Source: Molanna angustata (taxonomy: Eukaryota; Arthropoda; Insecta; Trichoptera; Molannidae). Taken from it: DNA of 64,000 nucleotides. A model generated the notes under the pieces. The model was not told where the DNA came from and searched no databases. It saw only the letters and a list, made by a program, of their open reading frames with translations. Both the position numbers and the translations under genes were made by a program. Location: assembly GCA_963576475.1 (NCBI GenBank), contig OY754965.1, forward strand, positions 2,515,831 through 2,579,830, read 5' to 3'. Of the stretch, positions 20,469-31,767 are shown piece by piece (the stretch's first letter is position 1; each line of letters begins with the position of its first letter).

Positions 20469-20904
20469 CATGATGTAAGGTTGGTTGTAATAATTATTCG
20501 AATCTGCGCACAAATGTAACGTTTTGAATACCTTATTGTTTGCAATAAAAGCAGAGAACGAGTGGTTTGAAAAAAATATCGTTTCAAAAGGATGAATTAG
20601 AGTGGCCGTATGGAGTACATATTTTGAGATTTTTTTTGGAATTTGGTAATGAGATGATGAAGAAATCACAGTAATAATACAGAATCTTTCCATGGAAACT
20701 ATTCGTAGTATTTACAAGCTGTACGTTCTCAGAAATGTTATTTCTAATGAAGATATTTCAAACACAACCAGGGTTGAATGAAAAAGACAACTCAATCTTG
20801 CAATTGATCATTTCATTTAATCCCCTTTGATAAGCGTAGAATTATGAAAAAAAAGATTATCTATCTAATCAATACGCAGATGAAATTAGAAGATGATGAA
20901 GATT
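20469..20904. other. No recognised feature
   Basis: No supported feature between the open frame and the RTE fragment. Confidence 0.4.
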
Positions 20905-21020
20905 CTAATTCTTGGTTTTGTTCTTCATTCCTGAAGAACGTGGCCGAAGCTACTGAGAGATTAGGTATTCTTTTGATCTCGTCACTCCACCGAGAAGGGG
21001 CTCGTCGTCCTGGGATCAAC
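20905..21020 (-). mobile_element. RTE-type LINE fragment
   Basis: On the minus strand the translation includes RRAPSRWSDEIKRIPNL. RW.D.IK. is the typical C-terminal stretch of RTE-type reverse transcriptases. Only about 35 codons are recognisable, in a different lineage from the 13158 family. Confidence 0.6.
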
Positions 21021-21852
21021 AATATTACTAAATTTTCAAGCTCTCTATGATAGCAGCTGTTTCATAGCCTGGTTTTTGTCCTCAGTTGGTCTTAGATGAA
21101 TTTATTAGTCCGTTTAGGTGTTCACGGAATACAAAGCATTCATTACCAACAAGTTATTCAGAAAAATAATTTAGACAGCAGCGTAAATGAACATGTCATT
21201 GGCACACTCGTAAACTCACGTCTGTAACTGAAACACAGTCTAAGGAACAAAACTAAAGTTGCGTCATGGTAAGATAAAAGGAAGATTCATCATTATAATT
21301 ATATGGTTATGCACATAAACCATAAAACTAAAATGTTTATAGGAGCTAACAACTATAAAACAAGAGACAGAGCACTCCCTCACGGTCTGCCGAGATATTT
21401 CCATTAAATGTCTGGAACTATAAAAGTATACACTACACACAAAACAACTTAATGTTATTTCTAAGATGGTACATTGTATGTTAATAAAACAGAAATATAA
21501 TAAGTGGATCACAACTTGATACTTAGACACAACATTAAAGATGTGGTACACCGAAAGCAATTAAAAGTAGTCCAATAATCTTTGAAGAGATAGAAAAAAA
21601 TAAATCGATTATACAAAGAAATTTTAAATCATTTTTATCGTCCGCTAATGCCAATTAGTGGAGAAACACGATGCCATAATTTTAAAGTTTTTTTACATAT
21701 TTCAGCAGATATTATGTCGAGAGTGAAAACCTACTGTGAGTTTCATCTTCATTTGTGTGTATGGAGTAGTATTATCAAATTTTGCAACCCATATAAATTC
21801 TAAACTAAAATTAAATTTATTGATATGTGCATAAACTTAGAGCCGATTACTT
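21021..21852. other. No recognised feature
   Basis: No repeat match in the window; frames are AT-driven. Confidence 0.4.
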
Positions 21853-22000
21853 TCAATAAACAACTGTAAATTTCGTAGTGATTTCATCTGTCAAATCTTT
21901 CAAAATTTCAAGTACAGTACTTCTCCTACCATCATCCGTTTTGCAAATGGGGACTAATGCTCCTTGTAAAATTCTGAAAGAGAACGACGAAGAACATAAA
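21853..22000 (-). repeat. Unclassified repeat matching 17356
   Basis: On the minus strand TTATGTTCTTCGTCGTTCTC TTTCAGAATTTTACAAGGAG then CATTAGTCCCCAT parallels 17356-17410. Both frames read SFR(V/I)LQGA and later contain a KIL.D or EILKDLTDEI stretch. The CTTTCAG ahead of the conserved part looks like a splice acceptor, but with two dispersed copies a repeat is the simpler reading. Confidence 0.4.
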
Positions 22001-22218
22001 AAAAATCCGGAGAAAACTAACCTTATAGATACTGCACTTAAAAGTACCAAAGAGATCTTACTTAAGGAAACAGTAGAACAACATGGGTTATTTTATTAAT
22101 TGCGGAATATTGATAAAATAAATATGAACCATAAATTATAAACATGGGCTTCGTAAGTAAGTATACACAAATTAAGGGATTGTTAACATTTGAAGAAAAC
22201 AAATTCTCATTTTACTTT

Positions 22219-22500
22219 TTATGAATAAATGATAGAGAAAAGAAGCCAAGATTCTTCATCCATGGTTGGAAAATTAGTTGAAATAAACAGGGTGCACACA
22301 ACTAATTTCGGTGATCGTGCATTTGCTGTGGCAGGACCAAATGCATGGAATAAGCTCCCACACATCCTCAGACAAACCGAAAATATATCTTCGTTCAGGA
22401 AAAAACTCAAAACGCACCTTTTTCGCAAATCTTACTAGAGCCGAAATGATACAACGTAATCATTTTTTCAGCGCCCTTGAGGTGAGATATTCACAAAAAC
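22219..22500 (+). mobile_element. CR1/L2-like LINE ORF2 C-terminus
   Basis: The 69-codon frame (22229-22438) contains TTNFGDRAFAVAGPNAWNKL and PHILRQTENISSFRKKLKTH, then LF. The pattern G.RAF.VAGP..WN.LP, then FK.KLKT.LF, is the C-terminus of CR1/L2-type polyproteins. Only the final 70 residues survive; a short 3' UTR follows. Confidence 0.8.
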
Positions 22501-23942
22501 GGCGCTATATAAATTATCCAAATTTATTATAAATTTATAAGATGACAAAACAACGTTCGAAATAGCAAAGCGCCATTTTTTATGTACAGGATTTGACGTT
22601 TGTCATTTAGGGCCGGACTAAATGTCACGGAAAGTATAGTAGTGTTGGCCACGGCCCGCCAGTTGAAACACGAAGCTATGAATAAATATTAATTCAACAT
22701 ACTCGCAAATAAACTTTAACTAAAATTGCGAAACTAGTTAACGAATAAAAAAAATACCCGATCCCAGCGACAATCAAATAAATATACGCTCGGATTTTTT
22801 CACCACGAAATGAATAAAGCAAATTCGTCACTATATTATTGCGACAATAAAATAACTCCGCCGCGTTTACATAGCTCTAATCTCCCGCTAGCGCCACACA
22901 ACTACGGAGGGAAGCCCATTTGAGTAAAAAATATTATTGCTGAAAATATACCAAGTCAACCTTGGAACGGCACCGTGTCGTTGAATTAAGTTTGTGAGGC
23001 ATAAATTTTGTGGAGTTCTCGAGGGATATCCCCCGAATATTTACGGTTACTGCTATAAAGATGTAGTCACTTTTCCGGGGCTCTAATTTTTGCGGCATTA
23101 AAACACGAAATATTACATAAAAAACTATCACAAATCTATATTAGATTTGTCAAAATGTTGATAGTATTTTGAAATCGTAACCTACAAACGAAAAAGCAGT
23201 TCGACGATGGGTTTTTATAGATGCGATAGGATAGTTGATCATTTATCTATGCACTGAATGATGATTCAATGAGAAAAAGAAACGGATGGGTATCGATTAT
23301 GTATATACCACGAATGGGTGTGATGAATTGTACCTAATAAGTTAATATTGCATTGAAAGGTATTTCAATAAGAAGCATAATATGGCTTTCTTGCTAGAAA
23401 ATGAAAAAATTCTACCATACTTATTTTAAACCCCCATATTGATTGATTTAATAACGAAATATTTTCTCTGAGACCCGAGTGTTGTTGTCGGCCCTGAAAA
23501 TACTAGTTTAAAAGCCGTTTTTTTAGAAAAGTATTGTATATATTTTGCTGTAGGTACATAATAATGCGTCTGGAAAAACGACAATAATCGAAATGAGCAT
23601 CAAGACAAAACTTTGTAATTAAAAGTACAGCTAAAAGTACATAATGTCGCTTATTCCAATGCACTTTTATCCATCCAGGCGTCTGACGGTCACTAACTGC
23701 GCAAATACAAACACATAACTGTACGGAATCCCTTTAATTGCGGCCAAGTGGTTATTAGCTGATAGACTCCGCCTCACCCCGTTAGGCGAGACAATCATCT
23801 ACAATATCCGGAGAGACTTCACTGACAGGCAAAAACACGTCGTCAACTGTGCGAAGCATTGCCCCCGTATTAGTGGAGACTATTCAGCAGTTAAAATTAT
23901 AATTCAAAACATACATACTCGTTTGAAACTTTGACACATTAA
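22501..23942. other. No recognised feature
   Basis: Composition is a little less AT-rich around 22,860-23,080 and 23,690-23,890. I find no frame, terminal repeats or matches elsewhere in the window; these could be unique non-repeat DNA. Confidence 0.4.
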
Positions 23943-24644
23943 TGGCCAGTTTCATAAAAATTAAACGAGACTTAATGTCGACTTTAAAATAAATTGCGTT
24001 TCATAACAACAAAATGTCACTTAAAGTTCACTTTAATTTAAAGTCCAGTGTCTTCGTACTTTAGTCACTAAAGTCTTCTTTAAGAGCAATTCATTTTTTT
24101 GCCACCAGAGTGTGCTGCAATATGACATAATGTTTAAGTCAGTTCTTGTTGATGTCAATATTGTCAATTGAATGTTGACGATCATGTGCATATTACTTAC
24201 TAATATTCAATAGTTTTGTTATTATTTAAACATTTTTTTATAAATAATATAAAAAAAAATATGTTTTCGAAATGAGCTAATTAGAAGATGCGTACTGTGA
24301 TACAGCAGTGAAAAGTATATAGGAAAAAAATCGACCACATGGAAAAGTAGAATTAAGGAGAATTATTTGATAGATTTTGTTACTACCATATAATATGTTA
24401 TTTCAATGACAGAAATAACATATTATATGGTAGTAAACAGAAAGATTTACCTATGCTATGAGCTATGTTTCCATACATTTTGATAGGAATATTGCCAACT
24501 TCAGGTATTTTTGGTGACATTTCTGCCTTTTACTAAAGTACACGGCATTATTATTTATGAAACGCAACGACTTAAAGGCGACTTTAAATTTTTAAAGAAC
24601 CTTTAACTAAAGGGTTCTTTTGCTGATTTTAATGAAACTGGCTG
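23943..24644. mobile_element. PIF/Harbinger-like non-autonomous element, 702 bp
   Basis: The ends are TGGCCAGTTTCAT and, reverse-complemented, CAGCCAGTTTCAT, with TAA directly outside each (23940-23942 and 24645-24647). A 3-bp TWA duplication is characteristic of PIF/Harbinger. Subterminal blocks with GACTTTAAA and CGTTTCATAA are mirrored imperfectly. There is no transposase frame. At 24380-24436 a perfect 25-bp-stem hairpin (TTACTACCATATAATATGTT...) lies inside and may be a nested palindrome. Confidence 0.65.
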
Positions 24645-25109
24645 TAAGCCTGAACGTCATGTATTGGCCGAATGGCAATTGCTAAAAAACGTGTGATCAG
24701 ATGTTCAATTCTGTTCAATCAGTTTAGTCGGCTTCAAGCCAAAATCCACAGACACAGGCGCCATCTCAGGTTTCAGAAATGTTCATCTTAGAGACAACAT
24801 ATGCACGGATGCTACATTCCTCTAGCTAGAATATGTTTCATTGTTTAATAGGGTTGACAGCAATCGCATTGTGCGGAGGGAACAAAGTCCCACTTAGACA
24901 CGAGGAAGTCGCAACAAAGTTGTTTTGGTTAAAGAAAGCCGGTGGTTGAGATAATGGAACAACTATGGTTGAGATAATGGAAGTATTTAAGTCAAAGTCC
25001 TTTCTGGTTAGGTCTCATCCAAGCGTTGCTGCTTCTTGAAGTAAATCTTTGCTGGTATTTAAACGAGACATAATTGATTATTTGCAAGGTCTCGTTGTCG
25101 TGAGTTTTC
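24645..25109. other. No gene recognised; short direct repeat
   Basis: GGTTGAGATAATGGAA occurs twice, at about 24943 and 24967. Otherwise featureless. Confidence 0.4.
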
Positions 25110-25205
25110 TTCGTGTAACAAAAACCAAATGTATGATAATAGGAAACAAAAGATTTAATGAATCAAATAATGTAATTATTAATAATGAAATTATCCAAAA
25201 GTAAG
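25110..25205 (+). mobile_element. Reverse-transcriptase fragment, RTE-like
   Basis: Translation across about 25119-25200 gives VTKTKCMIIGNKRFNESNNV and IINNEIIQK. KTK.M.IG is a conserved stretch after the catalytic core of RTE-type reverse transcriptases. It lacks an ATG, so it is easily overlooked. A short orphan scrap. Confidence 0.55.
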
Positions 25206-25667
25206 TCATCTATTAAAATAAATAAATAATTATATACTTTATACACGCATTAATCGAATCTAATAAAAAGTATTATAAGTAAGAGATACATTTTATATGC
25301 TGGTACGTAAAAAATATCACTTAAAATAACATAGTTGGATGAACTCTACAAACTGATATACAACCCCACATGCGTCTGACGAGATAACGTCTACCAAAAA
25401 GCAAAATATACAAATATGGCCGCAGATAATCTAAACGATGATACGGAGAGCGAGAACCCAGAAATGTCACGTCAGTCAAATGGGATGTAGTTGTAGTGTT
25501 TAGTATTATGTGACATGACATGTAGGTACAAGTACAAGCATAATAATGGATCGTGTAGGTAGATAGAAATACGCATTATCAACACAATAGAACCCAGAGC
25601 CAATACAAAGCGATCCTAACCAACAAGTGGGTGAGAGAGGCGCAGATCAGCTACTGGTAATGGTTAC
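25206..25667. other. No recognised feature
   Basis: The minus frame at 25321-25521 has no recognisable motif. Confidence 0.4.
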
Positions 25668-26499
25668 CAGAGGCGGAATTCACATTGTACGCGTTAAAAT
25701 CTTTAATACCAAAGATTTTGCTATTCTTGTTACAATATTTTATAATAGCCAATGTCATAAATGCAGGAATACTGCGGCGAATACAAGTTCCCATATATTC
25801 TTCTAAGTTCATTAACAACAGTTACCCTATACACTAAGGTAACATATTATGGATATGGATACAATTTATGGTAATTAGCACAAATTTATTTCACTTCAAC
25901 AGTGTTCAATTCCCAGTTAGGATAAATTTATTCGCAACCGTAACCAGCCCAAATGATAAATCCTGAAGGTGAATTCGAAAAATCAATCGATTCAAGTTAA
26001 TGTATGTTATTTAAACAAGTAATAATACGGAGTTCTAAAAATATCTTGAATCAGGCTTCCGGTTGCGCAGAGCGCAAATTCGCGTCTTTTTTGCTTCGTT
26101 GGTTTACGTGCAAATCGCCCCTCTTCTCGGCGAAGCGTTTCGTGATAGTTGGCGACAACTTCTTCTTCTCCTTCTTCTTCGTTTAGTAGACCTTGTTGGT
26201 CTGTTCTTCAGAAACTATGCCTCCTGGAATGACGAAGTCCAACTATCCTTCCATCTCTTGGGTGGTCTTCCGGGTAGGCGGCGGCCAGAAGGGATTTCAT
26301 TCGCCGCTATATATGCAAGTCTATCACTGTCTTCTTCTGAGCTACTCCACTTGGCGACAACTATAGCAACTAATCAGTCGACAAACTAATTTAGCGAAAT
26401 GTTCATATTTTATAGCATCACTATAATTGAAACAAGGAACTTGTGCATTTTAAGGCGCCTCTGATAGCTTGGTTAAATCGGACCAGAATTCCGCCCCTG
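25668..26499. mobile_element. Possible hAT-like element, 832 bp
   Basis: The left end CAGAGGCGGAATTC matches the reverse complement of the right end, CAGGGGCGGAATTC, with one mismatch. CAG(A/G)GG starts are common in hAT elements. The flanking octamers (ATGGTTAC and GCCACAAA) do not match, so the ends might belong to two copies or the duplication has decayed. An RTE-like fragment occupies 26040-26400. Confidence 0.4.
26040..26400 (-). mobile_element. RTE-type LINE fragment
   Basis: Around 26,220-26,290 the minus strand encodes GRRLPGRPPKRWKDSWTSS; GRP.KRW.D is the RTE C-terminal signature. The sequence is more GC-rich than its surroundings. The 108-codon plus frame at 26063-26389 is its antisense shadow. 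A related but weaker scrap is at 43640-43765. Confidence 0.55.
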
Positions 26500-26999
26500 G
26501 CCACAAAATCCGATTGACTGTCAGACGATGAAGTCACTATTACAGCGAATTGTATCCAATTGGTTGTATTCATCGATGTTGAAATAGAGATAGATGCGAA
26601 TCATACGGCATTAGATAGTCGTGGTCATAAATTGTTATTGCAAGGTTTGATTTGTAATATTTTCAATGCAGCTACAACCACAACAGATGAATCTTTTTAC
26701 GATAGACTGATAAATTATTGATTCAATGAAACACAGACGCATGATTTGTATACAATTGTTACAATCATTATTTTTTATAAGCAAATTGTGAAATTATGTG
26801 GGCGTTGATGGTTCTATTACTGATTGTACTTCTGTTAGTTCATTCATGCGTTATTTTGTAAACTGTAATCGTTATAATATGTATTATTCTTTTTCTACTC
26901 GCAAAAGTGTACAAGTTGTTTTCATTATTGTCTATTACTTAACTATTTCTACTTAACTTAAAAAAATATTATTTTGTAAATAACTAAATTGATGTCTAA
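26500..26999. other. No recognised feature
   Basis: No frame or repeat match. Confidence 0.4.
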
Positions 27000-27189
27000 G
27001 GCTGGGTTGTTTCAACAAAAGTATCAGTAATAGTATAGTTAAAATACTTTGATTTCATAAAATTGTTCAAAATTGTGTCGTTTGACGGCATTAGATTTCA
27101 ACGAAATAACCAAAAGTATTGAACAATTTTATGAAATCAAAGTATTTTAACTATACTTTTACTTTAATCTTTGTTCGAGAAACACAGCC
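27000..27189. mobile_element. PIF/Harbinger-like foldback MITE, 190 bp
   Basis: GGCTGGGTTGTTTCAACAAAAG at the left matches the reverse complement of the right end, GGCTGTGTTTCTCGAACAAAG. The arms continue as TATAGTTAAAATACTTTGAT TTCATAAAATTGTTCAA on both sides, about 75 bp each. TAA flanks both ends (26997-26999 and 27190-27192), the expected Harbinger duplication. Non-coding. Confidence 0.85.
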
Positions 27190-27949
27190 TAAGAGGTAAC
27201 CCTCCTAAGTTCACTTATACAAAAAAAAATTAAAACACCCATTTTTAAAATTACTATTTAACTATGAACCCATTATCCTCCCGATTTGAAATTTCGAGAA
27301 TCACTTACCAAAAGTATGAACTATTTATAGTAATAAAAAAATGCACTTTTGGAGAAAATCAAAATGAAAATTTTGAATTTAGTTTCAGAAAAAAACTTTT
27401 TATCCCAAAGTGTGTCGTGTTGTACACATAGAATAATAATAAAACTTTAAAACTGAGTAAAATGACACCACTCCCATCTCTCTAGTTCAATTACAAGAAA
27501 AGCTATAGTGATTTCGAAATATGTCGGTTACGTTTTTTCCGCTGATTTTGGGATATTTTACGTATCCCTAATTTTGATACCGTTTGAGGTATTTGGAAAA
27601 AAAGGTATTTTTTTAATCTCTATTAGGACAACCTTCATACCAAATTTTGTCAAATTCTGAGGTGGTCACATAATTTTTTTATTTTAGTGATTTCATATGG
27701 AATGAGCCTCTTGAATCAAACAATTTGTATGAATAAAAAATTGATATATTATGTTTCTCAACAGTGAAATTGTTCTGGTTCAAATGTTTTAAATAATTCA
27801 TAAAAAACGGTAGGTTCATTGGCAAAAATCGATTTCATCAAACTAAACGAAGCAAGATGGAATTTGACGAGTATAACGTAGATAAATAATATTTATTAAG
27901 ATAGGTACGTTCTTTACATAAATTAACGAATTACAGAATGCTTGGATTT
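27190..27949. other. No recognised feature
   Basis: AT-rich, without frames or matches. Confidence 0.4.
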
Positions 27950-28510
27950 TTATTCAGAACCAGCAAACCATTTACAAACTTGAGTAAACTCAAATTTCTT
28001 TATTTTTTCTTGGTTCGCCATATCCTTACAAATAAATCGTATCGAGAGGATACAAAATATATTTATGAAACACCTTAATCGTAAAGCATTTCTTGATTTC
28101 CCGTCGTATCGTGAGGCAAGGATTTACCAGTGCATTGATTCACTTGACAACAGACTGAACAGACGTACAGTATCTGATATGATGCTTCTCAACAATATTC
28201 TGAATAACAAAATTGATTCTCGTGCTCTTTTAAATTATATATCTTTCAACATCCCTACCCCTAGAAATAGACACACTCCTCTTTTCCACCTAACCACTCA
28301 GCACACTGACTATGCTCAACATGCAACAATCTACAGAATCTGTAATACATACAATAGGCATTTCCAAGAGTTCGAGATATTCTTACTAAGCGCCCCCACA
28401 TTTAAACAAATATATCAGACTTAAAATTTCATCCTCATAATCTTTCTTAGCACTAAATATACTGCACACATTTATATATATGTAACAGCTGTTTTTTTTC
28501 CCAAAATAAA
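27950..28510 (+). mobile_element. Jockey-like LINE tail, relative of the satellite founder
   Basis: The 119-codon frame (28065-28424) reads MKHLNRKAFLDFPSYREARI, LNRRTVSDMMLLNNILNNKI, DSRALLNYISFNIPTPRNRH and TPLF, then YAQHATIYRICNTYN. This is the standard tail RR..SD...L.NILN..ID...LL..I.FN.P..R. NRIERIQNIF precedes it, and a 3' UTR with an AATAAAATAAAT-like end follows. The stretch 28225-28285 matches the 60/61-bp unit of the satellite at 58401-64000. Confidence 0.85.
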
Positions 28511-29757
28511 ATAAATATACAATTTCACACATCATTCACACAATATCTCACCATATTATAATAATAAACACACTAATAGACAGATCAATGCAGTAAAAAA
28601 CTAATTTTCCAAATCTTAAGAGAAGTTAGTTAGAAGATCTGGATGAAATATCAGTATGGTTCGCATAGGAAAAAAACAATAGTTTTGCAGACTTCGACAA
28701 GAAGCAAATTTCGCACGAAGTTCAAGAATAACATTGTCTTGACCCACACTACTGACTACACTACATGGACGGTTATTTAAATGTAATTGAACACTGAACA
28801 AAATACCGTCAATTCAAACAGAACCGATGGGAAGTGTGCCATTCAAATATAGAAAAAATAACAATACACAATACAATTGACTGCCGACATGATAATGCAA
28901 ATAGGAAGAATAACTAATTTACCAAATTACGTTCAGTTGAAATAATAGACTATGATTTTACCAAATACTTCAGACGTATATCAATTAGCAGTACAATTGA
29001 CGATAATCAGCAAAAGAAGTGGTAATCTGGTACCAACTTATTAGTACTGAAAACAACGAAATTATTGAAACAAAAAATAATTGTTTTTTTTATATCTCTA
29101 AGTGGATTTATTAAATTCGATACCAGTTTCGGAGCTAGATACTCCCACGCCAGACTTATTTACAATATGAGATAAACTGATAGAACTGGTGTTAAATATA
29201 CTTTTCTTCGTGGATAAAATCCAAAGATCGGTTTGCACCAAGCACTCCATCTCTTCACATATCTATGTGAGGTTATATCATATACAAAACATATTTTTTA
29301 ATTGTCTCGCTTCTGTTTTGAAAACGAACATGGCAGTATTCTATTACACTGAATTAGCTTAAGGCTTCGCATTATCAGTGTTGATTGGGGGAGATTTCCT
29401 CGGGGCAATAAGTCCACCTCTGAACACATTCATGTGAATCGAATGTATAGTTAGAGAATACGAAAATCTAACCATTAATTTGAATCATTTTACCAAGTAT
29501 TTGAAAAGACAAATAATGAATTCATCGACGGCGAATTCAAAACATTAAATTATCAAAATTGATAACACTTGTAAAAACAAAATTATAGATTAATATGTAT
29601 AATCTTATAGGCGGAAAGGATTAATTGAGATTCAAAGTCTTATCAAGAACTATGACACCAATAAATAACGGAAACATATCATAGGTACGCATTGTCATAA
29701 GAATGAAACAACCAATCGAATTAAAGAAAGATCCACCACATATCTACTAATCCATAT
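28511..29757. other. No recognised feature
   Basis: AT-rich DNA. The minus frame at 28616-28801 shows no motif. Confidence 0.4.
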
Positions 29758-30752
29758 ATTCCAACTGTCGATTCGTTCATGAGAATTCAATTCTCTGAAT
29801 GAATCGACATTATTAAGCCAAGATGCGTGTACTAAGGAAAATTTTGTATGGTGTAGTGGACTTTTTGCATGCTAATAACACCAACTAGAGGCATCGCAGC
29901 ATATATGTTCCCATACATGGATTTACTCAGAATTCGGAGTAGAACATTTTATGTGAGTTTTGTGTGTGTGTGTGTGTGTGTCTGTCTGTCCCCCCTTATA
30001 ACTTTTGATCCGCTCAATTTGCAGGGCCCAAAATTTCAGAATATATACACAGTTATAGGCCTACAAAACTTTTATACTCAGAATTGTGAATTTTTGTTTT
30101 AGTCAGGGGTTATCAACTTTTGAAATTTTGGTTTATTTTTCCATATATCTCAGAAACCATAAAATCTAGAACGCTGAAAATTGGTATAAACATAGACAAA
30201 TACAAAATCTCAAATTAGTTTTTTTTTTAAATTCCAGGATATCTCAAACATTTTTTATTAAGAAAAATATTTTTTTTATGATAAATTTATGAGTTTAACT
30301 ACCTATATTTCCAAATTATATTAAAAATATCGAAAAAAGCCGAAACACCCCAACTAGATAATTTAATTTTCTATAAAAAATATAGACATTGTATTAGCAC
30401 ATCTGAATTTTTTTTTAACAATTTTTATAAAAATTTAATTTAGTGACGACATTGCTTCATACAATTTGTATGGCAATAGCCTACACACAATATCTAAGAA
30501 GACTTAATAGTTTGATACTAATTTCCAAACATACATACATACCATCATGCTGTTTTCATATTCTGGGTAGGATCAAAGGACTGACCTCCATACTATCCTA
30601 TCTTGACATACATACCTAGGTACATGTGTTGTATAGAAAACCAAATATCTTAAAATATTAAATAATTTGTATTTATGGGTTTATAGTTTGGTACTTATTC
30701 TTCAACTACACATTCTATCGCTATCGACAGTTGGATCTCATGTGTTACATGC
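29758..30752 (+). repeat. Hairpin-headed dispersed repeat, copy 3 (longest)
   Basis: Begins with a near-perfect palindrome at 29766-29809 (TGTCGATTCGTTCATGAGAA...TGAATGAATCGACA). It then shares blocks with copy 1 (7105-7672): GGCATCGCAGCATATATGTT, ATTCGGAGTAGAACATTTTA, GTGACGACATTGCTTCATAC, CTGTTTTCATATTCTGGGTA and a terminal TGTGTTACATGC. A (TG)10 run lies at 29961-29981. About 430 bp around 30,000-30,410 has no counterpart in copy 1. No coding content and no terminal inverted repeats; possibly a Helitron-like or other rolling-type element, but unproven. Confidence 0.65.
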
Positions 30753-30772
30753 AACTAGTATTAATAAAATCT

Positions 30773-30792
30773 CATTATTATTATTATTATTA
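30773..30792. repeat. (ATT)n microsatellite
   Basis: CATTATTATTATTATTATTA immediately after the end of the hairpin-headed repeat. Confidence 0.8.
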
Positions 30793-30980
30793 AATACTTG
30801 AAGCGAAAACATCAGATCCCCTTATGAACCAAACTGCGCGCACGGAAGAGTTTTGGATTTGGCATGGTTAAAGTTTATATGGAGGAGGACTGCAGAAAGA
30901 TCATATTACTTAATAAAAAATACTTCATTTATTGTTTTCCTTAGAACGTGAGAGGGGAAAAAGTAAGCGTTTAATACACG

Positions 30981-31174
30981 CTAACGCGACGTCTTACGTA
31001 GGCGATTTGAACGCGAATGCGAAGCGACGCGGCGCGGCGGGAAAATAACAAACAGTCGGTAACTATGAAAGTGTCCTACGTTACCAAACGCGCGTAGGGT
31101 ACTCGCGTGTAACCGCATCGGATCGCTTCGCAATCGCGTTCGCTTTGAATCGCCTATGTAAGACGTCGCGTTAG
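30981..31174. mobile_element. GC-rich foldback element, 194 bp
   Basis: CTAACGCGACGTCTTACGTA GGCGATTTGAACGCGAATGC is mirrored at the right end by GCGTTCGCTTTGAATCGCCT ATGTAAGACGTCGCGTTAG. The arms are about 50 bp with few mismatches. The CpG-dense interior (GACGCGGCGCGGCGGG) contrasts sharply with its AT-rich surroundings. The flanks show no clear target duplication, so the superfamily is undetermined. No coding capacity. Confidence 0.8.
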
Positions 31175-31312
31175 TTGGTGGGTGTTTTGATTATTGTATT
31201 GTTTATTATCTGGCTCTTACGGGACACCCGAAAACGATAATAGAAAAAAGTGTAAGCACTATTCCAAGCGGTGCCTCAAAACTTCATCGTATTTATCTAT
31301 TATGTAATTCAT

Positions 31313-31714
31313 TTAGGCCGTGACGCGTTCGGTATCTTTACCATGAAATAACATCAGTACGACACGGTTGAAGATCGCAAGTCTGGGTGCTAAATCGTAT
31401 AAAAATATGCGGCTTCCAGCATGTGGCTTCGTTCTCACAGTGTCAGTACGCAGAATATTGCATAACACATACACACAAGTGAGTACACAAGCAGCGTGTA
31501 TTGGATAGTCGCTGGTGTGGAACGAGATGCTACTGGAGCTACACACAGCCTTCCACTGCACAAGTCCAGCGGAACCGACGATGACAAGATAATGCATCAG
31601 AGTAAACATTGATCCCATGTGGTCGTAATCAGCAACGCTAACTAGATTGTGGCCGCCAACGCCGTCGACGAAACAAAACCGAATATTATTAGACCTGAAT
31701 AACAAGGACATCAT
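31313..31714 (-). CDS. Unrecognised 133-codon open frame
   Basis: One of the longest ATG frames in the window. It starts MMSLLFRSNNIRFCFVDGVG and has a hydrophobic middle (LMHYLVIVGSAGLVQW, AACVLTCVYVLCNIL) that could form one or two membrane segments. GC content is visibly higher than in neighbouring DNA. I recognise no family. It may be a chance frame in unusual sequence, a transcribed non-coding region or part of a gene whose other exons lie elsewhere. A second minus frame (31768-31974) lies just upstream. Confidence 0.25.
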   Translation of the reverse strand: MMSLLFRSNNIRFCFVDGVGGHNLVSVADYDHMGSMFTLMHYLVIVGSAGLVQWKAVCSSSSISFHTSDYPIHAACVLTCVYVLCNILRTDTVRTKPHAGSRIFLYDLAPRLAIFNRVVLMLFHGKDTERVTA

Positions 31715-31767
31715 TGTACTTGCTTCGGCAGTACATAAACTACTACTAACAAGGACATCCTACTTAC

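Noticed and set aside
26063..26389. 108-codon plus-strand frame
   Set aside because: It is the antisense shadow of a minus-strand RTE fragment carrying GRPPKRWKD.
29961..29981. (TG)n run as a regulatory Z-DNA element
   Set aside because: A simple microsatellite inside a dispersed repeat; nothing in the sequence indicates regulation.
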